Source of the DNA: an uncultured Blastocatellia bacterium
Lineage (GTDB): Bacteria > Acidobacteriota > Blastocatellia > Chloracidobacteriales > Chloracidobacteriaceae
Direction: 5' to 3'
DNA: 61,061 nt
Assembly (NCBI GenBank): GCA_937934745.1
Contig: CALGZC010000015.1
Location: 1 to 61,061, forward strand
Shown here: piece after piece, positions 1-8,131 of the stretch
Numbering within the stretch: the first letter of the stretch is position 1
How the letters are laid out: each line of letters begins with the position of its first letter
Position numbers and translations under genes: made by a program
The notes under the pieces: generated by a model
What the model saw: the letters and a program-made list of their open reading frames with translations, nothing else
Told to the model about the DNA's origin: nothing
The model's database searches: none

Positions 1-400
1 CAGGGAAGTTTCGTGCGCCCTCTGCGGCGCTGCGGTGAAATTTCCGGTGGGTCGAAGGACGATGGTGGTCAGAAGCAGCTCCCCTGCTGAAGGAAGCGAC
101 TCCGGGGTGGTGCAACGCCGCGCCTGCGCGCCGGAGGAATCTTCGGGCCTTCGGCCGGGTAGGATAGCAACACAGTGGGGCTGGGCCACGGCTTCGAGCG
201 TATGCCCTGGATGACCAGGCTGGGCACCTGCCTTCTGACCGCCGGACCAACGCAAGCTGTGAGCAGGAGGCTTTTCTTCAGACCATCGTCGGGAGTCCGG
301 CGCCTGAACCCTGACTTCCAATGGGCAAATGAGCATCCCCACGACTCAACCAGCATCAACTGGCTGCTTCCTCTCTTTGGCGGTAGATGGCTTGCGTTTT
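1..400 (+). ncRNA. candidate structured RNA (possibly IscB omega RNA / HEARO-like), left end may be cut
   Basis: No convincing reading frame lies here, but the sequence is dense in helices. Examples are a CCTGG/CCAGG stem with an ATGA loop (203-226), a GGGAGTC/GACTTCC stem (291-297 with 313-319), a GGCC/GGCC hairpin (146-156) and a GCAG/CTGC stem near 84-98. The layout of G/C-rich hairpins joined by purine-rich linkers resembles large bacterial non-coding RNAs. My impression, not an alignment, is of the HEARO/IscB omega RNA type, which is known to occur without its nuclease gene. If so, the guide end would lie at or before base 1. No IscB frame follows. Strand and limits are uncertain. Confidence 0.35.
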
Positions 401-1021
401 GTCAGGCGTAGGTCAGTATGAATGTCTCGTCAACGCGATGATCACTAGGGTTCCTGTGAGCTCCGTTAGACGAAGGGTGGCGTCGTGTTAGAATGGCTGA
501 AGAGTGACAAAGAGATTGCCTAAAGTTTTTTCGGGGAAAGTTTTTGGGCTTCGGCGTGTCGCTGCCACACGCCAGAAACCGGTGCTTCTGCGGCCGCGCG
601 GCTTTCCGTCGTGGCACCCAAAGACAATGCCTGAGTGTGCGGTCGCCTGCCCCGCCGGCAAGGCGTATGTGACCGTTCACCACGGAATCGCTTTCCACAG
701 GAAGCAGATGTCGCGATGCACACCATCCCGTGCGCCGGAAACATTGTTTTTCCAAAAAACTGCATGCAAGCTGTGCGAAAAACTGTATGCGGATGACCTC
801 CCGGTTGCCGTCTGCGTAGCGTGATCACTGGCTTTAACGGTGGACGCCGGCGCGTTGCTGTTGATGTGACTGCCCCGTGCCATCGCGTCGGCAACATTAG
901 ATTAGAGCCTGCGCCTCCTCACAGCTACCGGCCTGAGTGGCATTCAATTTGCTTTCTCTACGCCGGGAAGCCCAAAACCCCTATGCTTCTAACCCTAGGC
1001 AAATTGAGAAAGGAACGTCCT
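401..1021. other. intergenic region before the TonB-dependent receptor
   Basis: About 620 bases separate the candidate RNA from the receptor start. Frames here are short and overlap on both strands, with no recognisable protein. A 7-bp hairpin (GGCGTGT at 553-559 with ACACGCC at 567-573) is visible but has no T tract, so I do not call it a terminator. The promoter of the receptor presumably lies here. I see no other feature. Confidence 0.5.
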
Positions 1022-4000
1022 ATGTCTTTACCTCGGTGGGTACGTCTAACAATTTGGGCGGTCGGTATAGCCTTCCTGAGCGGGCTAGCAGGGTTGTCGC
1101 CCAATGCGTTCGCTCAGACCACCAACGGTCGCTTCGTTGTAACGGTCAAGGATCCGACCGGTGCCATCATCAGCGGTGCAACTGTGACGGTGGAAAATGA
1201 AGGTACGCTGCAATCTGTCACCGGAACGACGGGCAGTGAAGGTGCGTACACGACCCCGTTGCTGCCGGTCGGTCGGTATCGTATCTCGGTCGAGGCGAGC
1301 GGCTTCACCAAAGCCGTTTTAGAAAGCACAGCCCTGGGTGTTGGCCAGGAGTACGGCTTGGTGGTCACGCTCCAGGTTGGTGGCACCTCAGACATCGTCA
1401 CCATTTCGGGTGGTGATGCACTCATACAATCCACCAATGCCGAAGTCCGCAGTTCGGTCACGGCGAAGCAGACGCAGGAACTCCCCTTAATTACCCGCAG
1501 TCCGCTCGCCTTGGTCCAACTCCAAGCCGGTGTGAGCGGCAATCTCGCCAACACGAACACCACCATCAACGGACAACGCGCTTCAACGACCATTGTGACC
1601 CAGGATGGCCTCAACATTCAGGACAACTTCATCCGTGCTAACGCGATTGACTTCTCACCTAATAACCCAACGGTCGCCGGTGTCGGCGAGGTGACGATTG
1701 TTACATCCAATCCGGCTCCTGATGTTGGTGGGTCATCGGCCGTCCGCTTTGTGACGCCGGCCGGTACAAGCGAATACCACGGCGAATTGTTCTGGTTTCA
1801 CCGCAACAAAGTCCTCAACGCCAACAGCTTTTTCAACAACGCTGCCGGTATTCCTCGTCCCCCATTTATTCGCAACCAATTCGGCTACCAGCTGGGTGGG
1901 CCAGTGGGGATTCCCGGCGGGCCGAAGGTCAGGAACCTGTACTTTTTCTCAGCTCTCGAAATGATCCGTCAGCGTCAGCAGGCAGGTTTGACCACCACGG
2001 TGCTGACACCTGATGCCCGGCGAGGCATTTTCACCTATCTTGACAACGCCAACCAGCGGCGAACGGTAAATTTGCTCGCGCTGCGTAACATCTCAATCGA
2101 TCCCACCATCGCTGCCTTGATCAACCGCGTGCCCAATCAGTCCAACCTGACCACGGTCGGTGATGGACTTAACACAACGGGTTTCCAATTTGTTCGCTCC
2201 GTCCCGTTTGACCGCGACTCCTTCGCAGTACGGGTGGATTACAACCCTAATGAACGGAATCATTTAGAGTTCATCTACCGCTGGTCGGACGAAGCCATTG
2301 CCCGCTCTGATATTGACCAGACCTTCAACCGGACACTACAGGTGGTTCAGACGGCCCGCACCAACTTTGGCGTCGGAGCCTGGGTTTGGCAAATCACACC
2401 GCGGATCAGTAATGAGCTGCGGGCCGGGGCCAACTTCACCGAACCGTTTTTTGGCGTTGACCCGGCTGCCCGGCGTGATTTCTTCGTTGGTGGGCTTCCG
2501 TTCACCAATCCAGACGTGACGTTCTTGCCCCAGGGGCGGGATACGCAAATCACGTCCATTATTGACAACGCAGCCATTCAGTTGAGCAAGCACAACCTGC
2601 GCTTTGGTGGGCAGATCGACTTTTTACGGGTGCGCCCGGTGAACTTTGCTGGCGTGATTCCTACGATCAGCATTGGTCAGCAGTCATTGGGTGTCGGTGG
2701 CAATCCCGCTCCCCTCACGACAGGCGAGTTCCCCGGCGGCATCAACGTCACCCAACTCCAGACGGCAAACACCTTCCTGGCTATGTATGCTGGGGCGGTG
2801 TCGGGGTTGGGCGTTTCATTCAATGCAACCTCACCGACATCGGGCTTTGTGCGCGGTGCCGGACAGGTGCGCAACCTTCGCTTCAACCAGTTTGCCGGTT
2901 ATATTGCCGACCAGTGGCGTGTTCACCCACGGCTGACCTTGAATCTGGCTCTGCGGTATGAGTACCAGACGCCACTCCGCGAGGCGAATAACTTTATGCT
3001 GCGGCCGGTTGGGGATGGGACGTCAGAGCGGATTCTCCTCGACCCAAACGGCTCGGTGAACTTTGTGTCCAAATTCTTTTGGCGTCCTGACCGGAATAAC
3101 TTTGCGCCGAACGTCAGCTTTGCCTGGGATATTCCAGGGTTAGGGCGGCAAACGGTGCTGCGTGGCGGCTATGCGGTGGCCTTTGTCAACGACGAAGCCA
3201 TTCGTGCGGCTGACAATAACTTGCTAACCAACCAGGGCTTGAGCACCTCGCTCAATCCGACGCTGACGCAGATTCAGAACGCCGGGCCGCGTCTTGCCAA
3301 CGCCGGCAACCTCATCAACACACTGTTGACACCGCCGCCGTTTAGAGTTCCGTACACCTACGCGCAACAGTGGGCAGTTACGACCAACACAGCGTTTGGT
3401 CTGCCGACGCAAAACCTACAGACGCCGTTCTATCACCAGTGGAACTTGGCTATTGAGCGTGAACTGACGCGGAACATGGTCGTGACTGTCCGCTATGTCG
3501 GGAACGAAAGCACGAACCTCATCCGCGCTGTTGACCTCAATCAGTTGGATGTGCGGAATAACGGCTTCGCTGCCGATGTGGCCCGTGCGCAGCGGAACGG
3601 CTTTTTAGCGCTGGCAGCGACCGGCATCTTCAACCCGGCCTTCAATCCCAACATTCCCGGCAGTCAACCGCTGACGGTCTTCCCCTCTCTAGCCGGCGGC
3701 GGCTTGCTGACCAACGCTACGGTTCGCAACTTGATTCAGACCGGTCAAGCCGGCGTTCTGGCCTCTCTGTACGTCACCAACCGGCTTAACGGGACGGTCG
3801 TCTTCCAGCAAAACCCCAATACGTTGGCGGCCAACGTTCTCAACAACAGTGGATTTTCCCGTTACAATGGGCTACAAGTTGAGTTCCGGCGTCGGTTTGA
3901 CCGTTCTATCATCGGTGACTTTCTGGTGCAGGCCAACTATACCTTCAGCAAGGTGCTGACCAACACGAACGGTACCGGACAGACCCGCTTTGAAGCCCTA

Positions 4001-4681
4001 TTGGATAACGCCCAGCCAAGGCTAGAAAATGCCCGTGCGCCGTTTGATACAACCCACGCCTTCAAAATCAACGGCATCTACGAGTTGCCCTTCGGGAAAG
4101 GCAAAACCTTTGATCCGGGCAATGGCTTTCTGCGGCGCTTGGTTGGCGGTTTCCAAGTCGGTGCGTTCTTTGAAGTGTCCAGTGGGCCGCCGTTTGGCAT
4201 CTACTCACGGCGCGGCACACTCAACCGTGTGACTGTCGGTACCCGTGGTGACCTCACCACGGTCAATACCACGCTGAACCGCCGCCAGTTGCAGGATTTG
4301 GTGGGTATTTTCCGGACGCCGCAGGGCATTTTCTTTATTGATCCGCGTGTGATCAATGTTGACGGGCGTGCGGTGGCGCCGGACGGACAACCCCCCTTCA
4401 ATGGGCAGGTGTTTTTCAATCCAGGCCCGGGTGAAGTCGGCTCACTGCAGCGGTTCATCTTGACCGGACCGACACGCTTTAACCTAGACCTCAACATCGT
4501 CAAGCGCACACCGGTCACCGAGCGGATCAATACTGAGCTACGGTTTGAGTTCTTCAATGCACTCAACAGCCCGATCTTCGGTATCGGTGACCAGAACGTG
4601 AACGCAACCAACTTTGGGCGTGTGACCAGTACGTTTAATGGGCCGCGCAACATTCAGGTAGCGTTCAAAATTAGCTTTTAG
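1022..4681 (+). CDS. TonB-dependent outer-membrane receptor with N-terminal carboxypeptidase-regulatory-like domain
   Basis: A 1,219-residue outer-membrane transporter of the Oar/SusC-like acidobacterial kind, expected to import or bind a large substrate using TonB energy. The start at 1022 follows an AAAGGAA ribosome-binding site and gives a clean signal peptide ending AFAQ near residue 31; an upstream in-frame extension of 67 residues lacks these. Residues ~35-120 form the carboxypeptidase-regulatory-like (Ig/transthyretin) fold, ~125-250 the plug, and the rest a barrel rich in N, T, G and aromatic residues. It ends in the aromatic F-K-I-S-F beta signal. Substrate unknown. It stands alone, followed by a possible terminator. 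Confidence 0.9.
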   Translation: MSLPRWVRLTIWAVGIAFLSGLAGLSPNAFAQTTNGRFVVTVKDPTGAIISGATVTVENEGTLQSVTGTTGSEGAYTTPLLPVGRYRISVEASGFTKAVLESTALGVGQEYGLVVTLQVGGTSDIVTISGGDALIQSTNAEVRSSVTAKQTQELPLITRSPLALVQLQAGVSGNLANTNTTINGQRASTTIVTQDGLNIQDNFIRANAIDFSPNNPTVAGVGEVTIVTSNPAPDVGGSSAVRFVTPAGTSEYHGELFWFHRNKVLNANSFFNNAAGIPRPPFIRNQFGYQLGGPVGIPGGPKVRNLYFFSALEMIRQRQQAGLTTTVLTPDARRGIFTYLDNANQRRTVNLLALRNISIDPTIAALINRVPNQSNLTTVGDGLNTTGFQFVRSVPFDRDSFAVRVDYNPNERNHLEFIYRWSDEAIARSDIDQTFNRTLQVVQTARTNFGVGAWVWQITPRISNELRAGANFTEPFFGVDPAARRDFFVGGLPFTNPDVTFLPQGRDTQITSIIDNAAIQLSKHNLRFGGQIDFLRVRPVNFAGVIPTISIGQQSLGVGGNPAPLTTGEFPGGINVTQLQTANTFLAMYAGAVSGLGVSFNATSPTSGFVRGAGQVRNLRFNQFAGYIADQWRVHPRLTLNLALRYEYQTPLREANNFMLRPVGDGTSERILLDPNGSVNFVSKFFWRPDRNNFAPNVSFAWDIPGLGRQTVLRGGYAVAFVNDEAIRAADNNLLTNQGLSTSLNPTLTQIQNAGPRLANAGNLINTLLTPPPFRVPYTYAQQWAVTTNTAFGLPTQNLQTPFYHQWNLAIERELTRNMVVTVRYVGNESTNLIRAVDLNQLDVRNNGFAADVARAQRNGFLALAATGIFNPAFNPNIPGSQPLTVFPSLAGGGLLTNATVRNLIQTGQAGVLASLYVTNRLNGTVVFQQNPNTLAANVLNNSGFSRYNGLQVEFRRRFDRSIIGDFLVQANYTFSKVLTNTNGTGQTRFEALLDNAQPRLENARAPFDTTHAFKINGIYELPFGKGKTFDPGNGFLRRLVGGFQVGAFFEVSSGPPFGIYSRRGTLNRVTVGTRGDLTTVNTTLNRRQLQDLVGIFRTPQGIFFIDPRVINVDGRAVAPDGQPPFNGQVFFNPGPGEVGSLQRFILTGPTRFNLDLNIVKRTPVTERINTELRFEFFNALNSPIFGIGDQNVNATNFGRVTSTFNGPRNIQVAFKISF

Positions 4682-4723
4682 CACGTCCTTTAGCGCGTGA
4701 GCGCAAGCGCCGCTTCTTCGCAG

Positions 4724-4760
4724 CCGGGCCCGGCGGCCACCGGCCGGCGGACCCGGTTTT
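4724..4760 (+). terminator. possible rho-independent terminator after the TonB-dependent receptor
   Basis: CCGGG (4724-4728) pairs with CCCGG (4752-4756) around a G/C-rich inner hairpin, followed by TTTT. The position, 43 bases past the receptor stop and before a gene on the other strand, fits. The T tract is short. Confidence 0.45.
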
Positions 4761-4824
4761 GTGATCTGGGTTGTGCAAGCTGGCTGGTGCTAGACCAAAA
4801 CACCTGGGGATGAACACGGGGCCG

Positions 4825-5445
4825 TTATTCCTCGTGAGGCTGGCTCTGGTTTGCCTGACGCGGCAACAGCCAGTCGCCGGCCGGGGTCAAAAATTCGACG
4901 CCGGCCAAGAACCGTCCATCTTCTTCCTCATCGAGGCGAATGTTCCGCACAACGGCCTCAATGGTCTCCGCTGCGTCGCCACGGGTTCCAAACAGGTGAA
5001 CATGCTCGCCAGGTTTGAAGGGCGTGGCGACCCGCAGTTGTGCGCCAACCGAGCTGGTTACTTCAACCACGGCCAATTCTGCCCACAACTTTCGGTGCGG
5101 ATTGTTCGCCACCAGAATGACCGGGTGGGAGACCGAGAAGCGCGGCGCACGGCGTTTGCCGGCCGGGTCTGGGTCGGTGTCCAACGGCAATGCCGCCGGA
5201 CGTGGTTTCCGGGAAAACGCTACCTCTTCAATTGCCCGCCGGAGCAGCTTGACCCGCCCTTGTTCAAGTCGTTGGGCTTCGAGGACATCCCACAGTAGGA
5301 GATGGGCAGAAGGATCAGGTAAACCGCTCCATAACACACTGTAGATGCGCATCAGAGCCTCTTCATAGTTGCCCTTCTGAAACGCCTGCCGCGCCAAGTC
5401 CAGATTGTTCTGGGATAAACTCTGTGTGGTGTTGGTAGCGGTCAT
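4825..5445 (-). CDS. PilZ-domain protein with a short helical N-terminal region
   Basis: A 206-residue soluble protein. The C-terminal half begins KRRAPRFSV and continues to a VTSSVGAQL stretch, matching the RxxxR and (D/N)xSxxG pattern of PilZ domains, which bind cyclic di-GMP; the first position of the second motif is T here instead of D/N, so binding is not certain. Residues ~10-75 (ARQAFQKGNYEEAL and onwards) look like one or two TPR-type helix pairs. The start is the ATG at 5445; a TTG five codons earlier is possible. It sits 129 bases beyond the 3' end of the TMTC-like gene on the same strand. Likely a c-di-GMP effector or a decayed relative. Confidence 0.7.
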   Translation of the reverse strand: MTATNTTQSLSQNNLDLARQAFQKGNYEEALMRIYSVLWSGLPDPSAHLLLWDVLEAQRLEQGRVKLLRRAIEEVAFSRKPRPAALPLDTDPDPAGKRRAPRFSVSHPVILVANNPHRKLWAELAVVEVTSSVGAQLRVATPFKPGEHVHLFGTRGDAAETIEAVVRNIRLDEEEDGRFLAGVEFLTPAGDWLLPRQANQSQPHEE

Positions 5446-5574
5446 TGTCGTTTTGATCAACCCTTGGGTTGGTGGGTGTGATGGGATGGCTGGCGCAGAC
5501 GGCCGGCCGACACACCACAGGGCCGGAAACGTGCGCCAGGTGTTGCCTCGCGGTATGATTGTGCCCCGTCGCGC

Positions 5575-7539
5575 TTACCGAGAAAAGGCCAGTTCCGTTG
5601 CCAGCCGTAGGTTGTCATGCGCTAACGTAGAAGCAGAATCCACCTTGAGCGCCTCCGCGAATGCGCGGCGCGCGGCAAGATAATCACCCTGCTCGCCATA
5701 GAGAACGCCCAGGTTTATCCAAGCATCGCCGAGGTTTGGATCGAGCGCCACAGCTTGTTCAAGGGCCGCGCGCGCCGCTGCCGGCCGGTTGAGACGTAGG
5801 AGGACAATGCCATAGCCGGCCCAGGCCTCAGCCCAGAGGGGATCGCGGCGCAGGGCGTCTTCATAAATGGCGCAGGCTGCCTGGTAATGCCCGCCACGAT
5901 AGAAGCCGGCCGCCGTGCTGGACAGCACCTGAGCATGCGGAAGATACTGACGCTTGCCGGCTTCGTACCACTGCAGCGCTTCCTCAAGGCGGCCCTGGCG
6001 GGCAAGCACGCTAGCCAACGCAAAGTAGGCCCTCCATCCGAAAGGGTTTCCGGCGATAGCCGCCCGGAACAGCTCCTCGGCCTCGGCAATACGCCCCTGG
6101 CGTAAGTAAAGCTGCCCAAGCAGGGTCCGCGGTGCGGCGCGGTGGGCGCCAACCGCAATGGCCTGCCGAAGTGCGGCCTCGGCAGCCGCAATATCGCCGG
6201 CATCTTCATAGACCTTGGCCATTGCCATCCAGCTCTTCGGATTACCCGGCGCATCGCGCAGGAGCGCTCGACTGTAGGCTTCGTTGTCAACCCAGTCCGG
6301 GTTGCGCGTGATCACACGCCAAGCCATAAGCGCCAGAATGACCAGGCAGAGGGTGACGGCGACGGCTTTTCCCTGTGGAAAAGACTGAGAGAGTTTTTCC
6401 AAACCAAGGCCACCCAGGAGGCAAATGGAGATGGACGGGAAGTATAAGACGCGTTCGGCAATCACCAGTCCGGTTAGGACGACGATATTCGAGACCAATG
6501 AAACCGAGACGAAGAACATCAGGATGGCAAAGGCAACCAGCGGCTGTCGCCGCCAGGCCCACAGCCCGACGCCCAGCACCGCACCGACCAAGGCCAGGGA
6601 CACAGCAACGCGCGGCGTGACGGTGGACACCTTTGGGAAAAAGCTAAAGTCATAAAACGCGCAGAGTCTGTGCGGAAAAACGAGCAGCCGGAAATACTCG
6701 ACAAATCCCTGGGACATCGTCAGCACGCGCGTCCACCAACTATCGCCTTGAAAATACGTCTGGTCGCCATAGACACCGAAGCGTCCGTTGACCAGTCGCC
6801 GGATAAGGATGTAACTGCCGACGATGGGGAGAAATCCACTCGCATCTACGGCGGCCCGCTGCCACGCAGCACGCGAACGGAGACGTCCGGCGCACAGTTC
6901 CGCCAACGCTATGACACCGAGTAGCGTCAGCGCACTTTCTTTGGCATACAGCGCCACGGCGAATGCTCCCCACGCCAACCAGCGCCAGTGCCGCCCCTGG
7001 GCAATGCGCAAATACGCATGCCAACTCAGAAAACCAAACCCGGCTGCCAACAGCTCGGTTCGCCCGACAACCTGAGTTACAGCTTCCACGTGAACCGGAT
7101 GCGCAGCGAAGAGAAGCGCCGTCCACAACGCCAGTTGTCGCCGCTGCGTGTATGCGGTGACCAGCCCATAGAGCAGACAACAGTTCCCAGCATGGAGGAT
7201 CAGATTGACCAGGTGGTAACCAAGCGGATGAAACCCGTGGACGGCGTAATTGAGTGCCAAACTAACGTTGACCACCGGCCGGTAGGTCGCGATTTCTTCA
7301 TAACCAATCCCCCAGTAGGGTTGGGCGAAAACTTGGTAAATGTGTGGTAGGTCGCGGATGGCGCGGTTGGCCGTCACGACCAGTACATCGTCTTGTGCAA
7401 AGCCGCAGTTCAGCGCATTGGCATAACAAATGACGACAACAAGACCGATCAGCAAGTATGATGTACGCGCCGGCAGTCCGGCAGCGGCTGACGCTGCCGG
7501 CACCGGCACTTCGCTGGCGAGACGATGGCTTTGGGACAT
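5575..7539 (-). CDS. multi-pass membrane protein with C-terminal TPR repeats, TMTC/DUF1736-like
   Basis: A 654-residue integral membrane protein. About ten hydrophobic segments fill residues ~25-420, including a lumenal-type D-D motif in the first loop (CGFAQDDVLVV) and a TYRPV stretch, both typical of TMTC and related GT-C fold O-mannosyltransferase-like proteins. From ~430 to the end there are at least five TPR units (for example GDAWINLGVLYGEQGDY). By family it may transfer a sugar from a lipid carrier to a protein; acceptor unknown. I use the ATG at 7539; a GTG three codons upstream is an alternative. Its 5' end meets or overlaps the divergent DUF2752 gene. Confidence 0.7.
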   Translation of the reverse strand: MSQSHRLASEVPVPAASAAAGLPARTSYLLIGLVVVICYANALNCGFAQDDVLVVTANRAIRDLPHIYQVFAQPYWGIGYEEIATYRPVVNVSLALNYAVHGFHPLGYHLVNLILHAGNCCLLYGLVTAYTQRRQLALWTALLFAAHPVHVEAVTQVVGRTELLAAGFGFLSWHAYLRIAQGRHWRWLAWGAFAVALYAKESALTLLGVIALAELCAGRLRSRAAWQRAAVDASGFLPIVGSYILIRRLVNGRFGVYGDQTYFQGDSWWTRVLTMSQGFVEYFRLLVFPHRLCAFYDFSFFPKVSTVTPRVAVSLALVGAVLGVGLWAWRRQPLVAFAILMFFVSVSLVSNIVVLTGLVIAERVLYFPSISICLLGGLGLEKLSQSFPQGKAVAVTLCLVILALMAWRVITRNPDWVDNEAYSRALLRDAPGNPKSWMAMAKVYEDAGDIAAAEAALRQAIAVGAHRAAPRTLLGQLYLRQGRIAEAEELFRAAIAGNPFGWRAYFALASVLARQGRLEEALQWYEAGKRQYLPHAQVLSSTAAGFYRGGHYQAACAIYEDALRRDPLWAEAWAGYGIVLLRLNRPAAARAALEQAVALDPNLGDAWINLGVLYGEQGDYLAARRAFAEALKVDSASTLAHDNLRLATELAFSR

Positions 7540-7969
7540 GAAGCGCACTGCTCAGCTACCTCTTCTTAGACCCGCTGATGACCGTACGGCTATGATGGCA
7601 TACTGGACGGCGTTCGTCTTCACGACGGCTGTTTTTGTAGTCAGCGTGGTGTATCACCCCCCCGACACGCCGACCGTGACCCTGTGCACGTTGAAAAACA
7701 GTACCGGGTTCGATTGCCCGACCTGTGGCTTAACGCGGGCTTTCTGCGCTCTTGCCAAAGGCGAGTGGACCCGCGCGCTGCGCTTTCACCCGATGTCACC
7801 GGTGGTCTTCGCCCTGTTTGGGTGGTGGTGGCTTCGCTCGTTGTGGTACCTGATCGGGCGCGGGAACTGGGTCAGGCGCGTTGAGAGGTGGTTGCCACTG
7901 TTGCCAACTGTGCTGGTTGTGGTCGCAGGGATCCTGGGCGCGTGGCTGTTCAAGTTCTGGATTAGGTAA
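7538..7969 (+). CDS. DUF2752 small membrane protein
   Basis: A protein of up to 143 residues with the diagnostic DCPTCGLTRAF motif of DUF2752, followed by an HP motif (ALRFHPMSP), and hydrophobic helices near residues ~22-40, ~85-105 and ~120-140. The family is small, membrane-bound and of unknown function. The start is unclear: the ATG at 7538 overlaps the start codon of the divergent TMTC-like gene, while ATGs at 7592 and 7595 would remove the overlap and still keep every motif. No strong ribosome-binding site distinguishes them. Confidence 0.75.
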   Translation: MKRTAQLPLLRPADDRTAMMAYWTAFVFTTAVFVVSVVYHPPDTPTVTLCTLKNSTGFDCPTCGLTRAFCALAKGEWTRALRFHPMSPVVFALFGWWWLRSLWYLIGRGNWVRRVERWLPLLPTVLVVVAGILGAWLFKFWIR

Positions 7970-7983
7970 CTACCGATTCATCG

Positions 7984-8011
7984 TTGACTTGTCAGGATGG
8001 TCGTGTAACCT
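7984..8011 (+). promoter_or_regulatory. possible sigma-70 promoter for the Ser/Thr kinase gene
   Basis: TTGACT (7984-7989) and TAACCT (8006-8011) are separated by 16 bases, about 120 bases before the kinase start. A weak match by eye only. Confidence 0.3.
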
Positions 8012-8131
8012 ACACGCCTTCAAGGTTTGGGAACACCGTAGCGCTGCCGAGGACGTTCGCTGCAACGATCGCTTGGCATTTCTCTAAGCCAGGTTCGATT
8101 CTGTTTCCCACCCATTGGTCGAGGATGCGCC

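Noticed and set aside
1-400. RNase P RNA, tmRNA, SRP RNA or group II intron
   Set aside because: I could not find the universal cores of these RNAs (for example the RNase P GAGGAAAGTC start or a group II domain V).
821-1021. 67-residue N-terminal extension of the TonB-dependent receptor frame
   Set aside because: It puts a poor peptide before a perfect signal sequence; the ATG at 1022 has its own ribosome-binding site.
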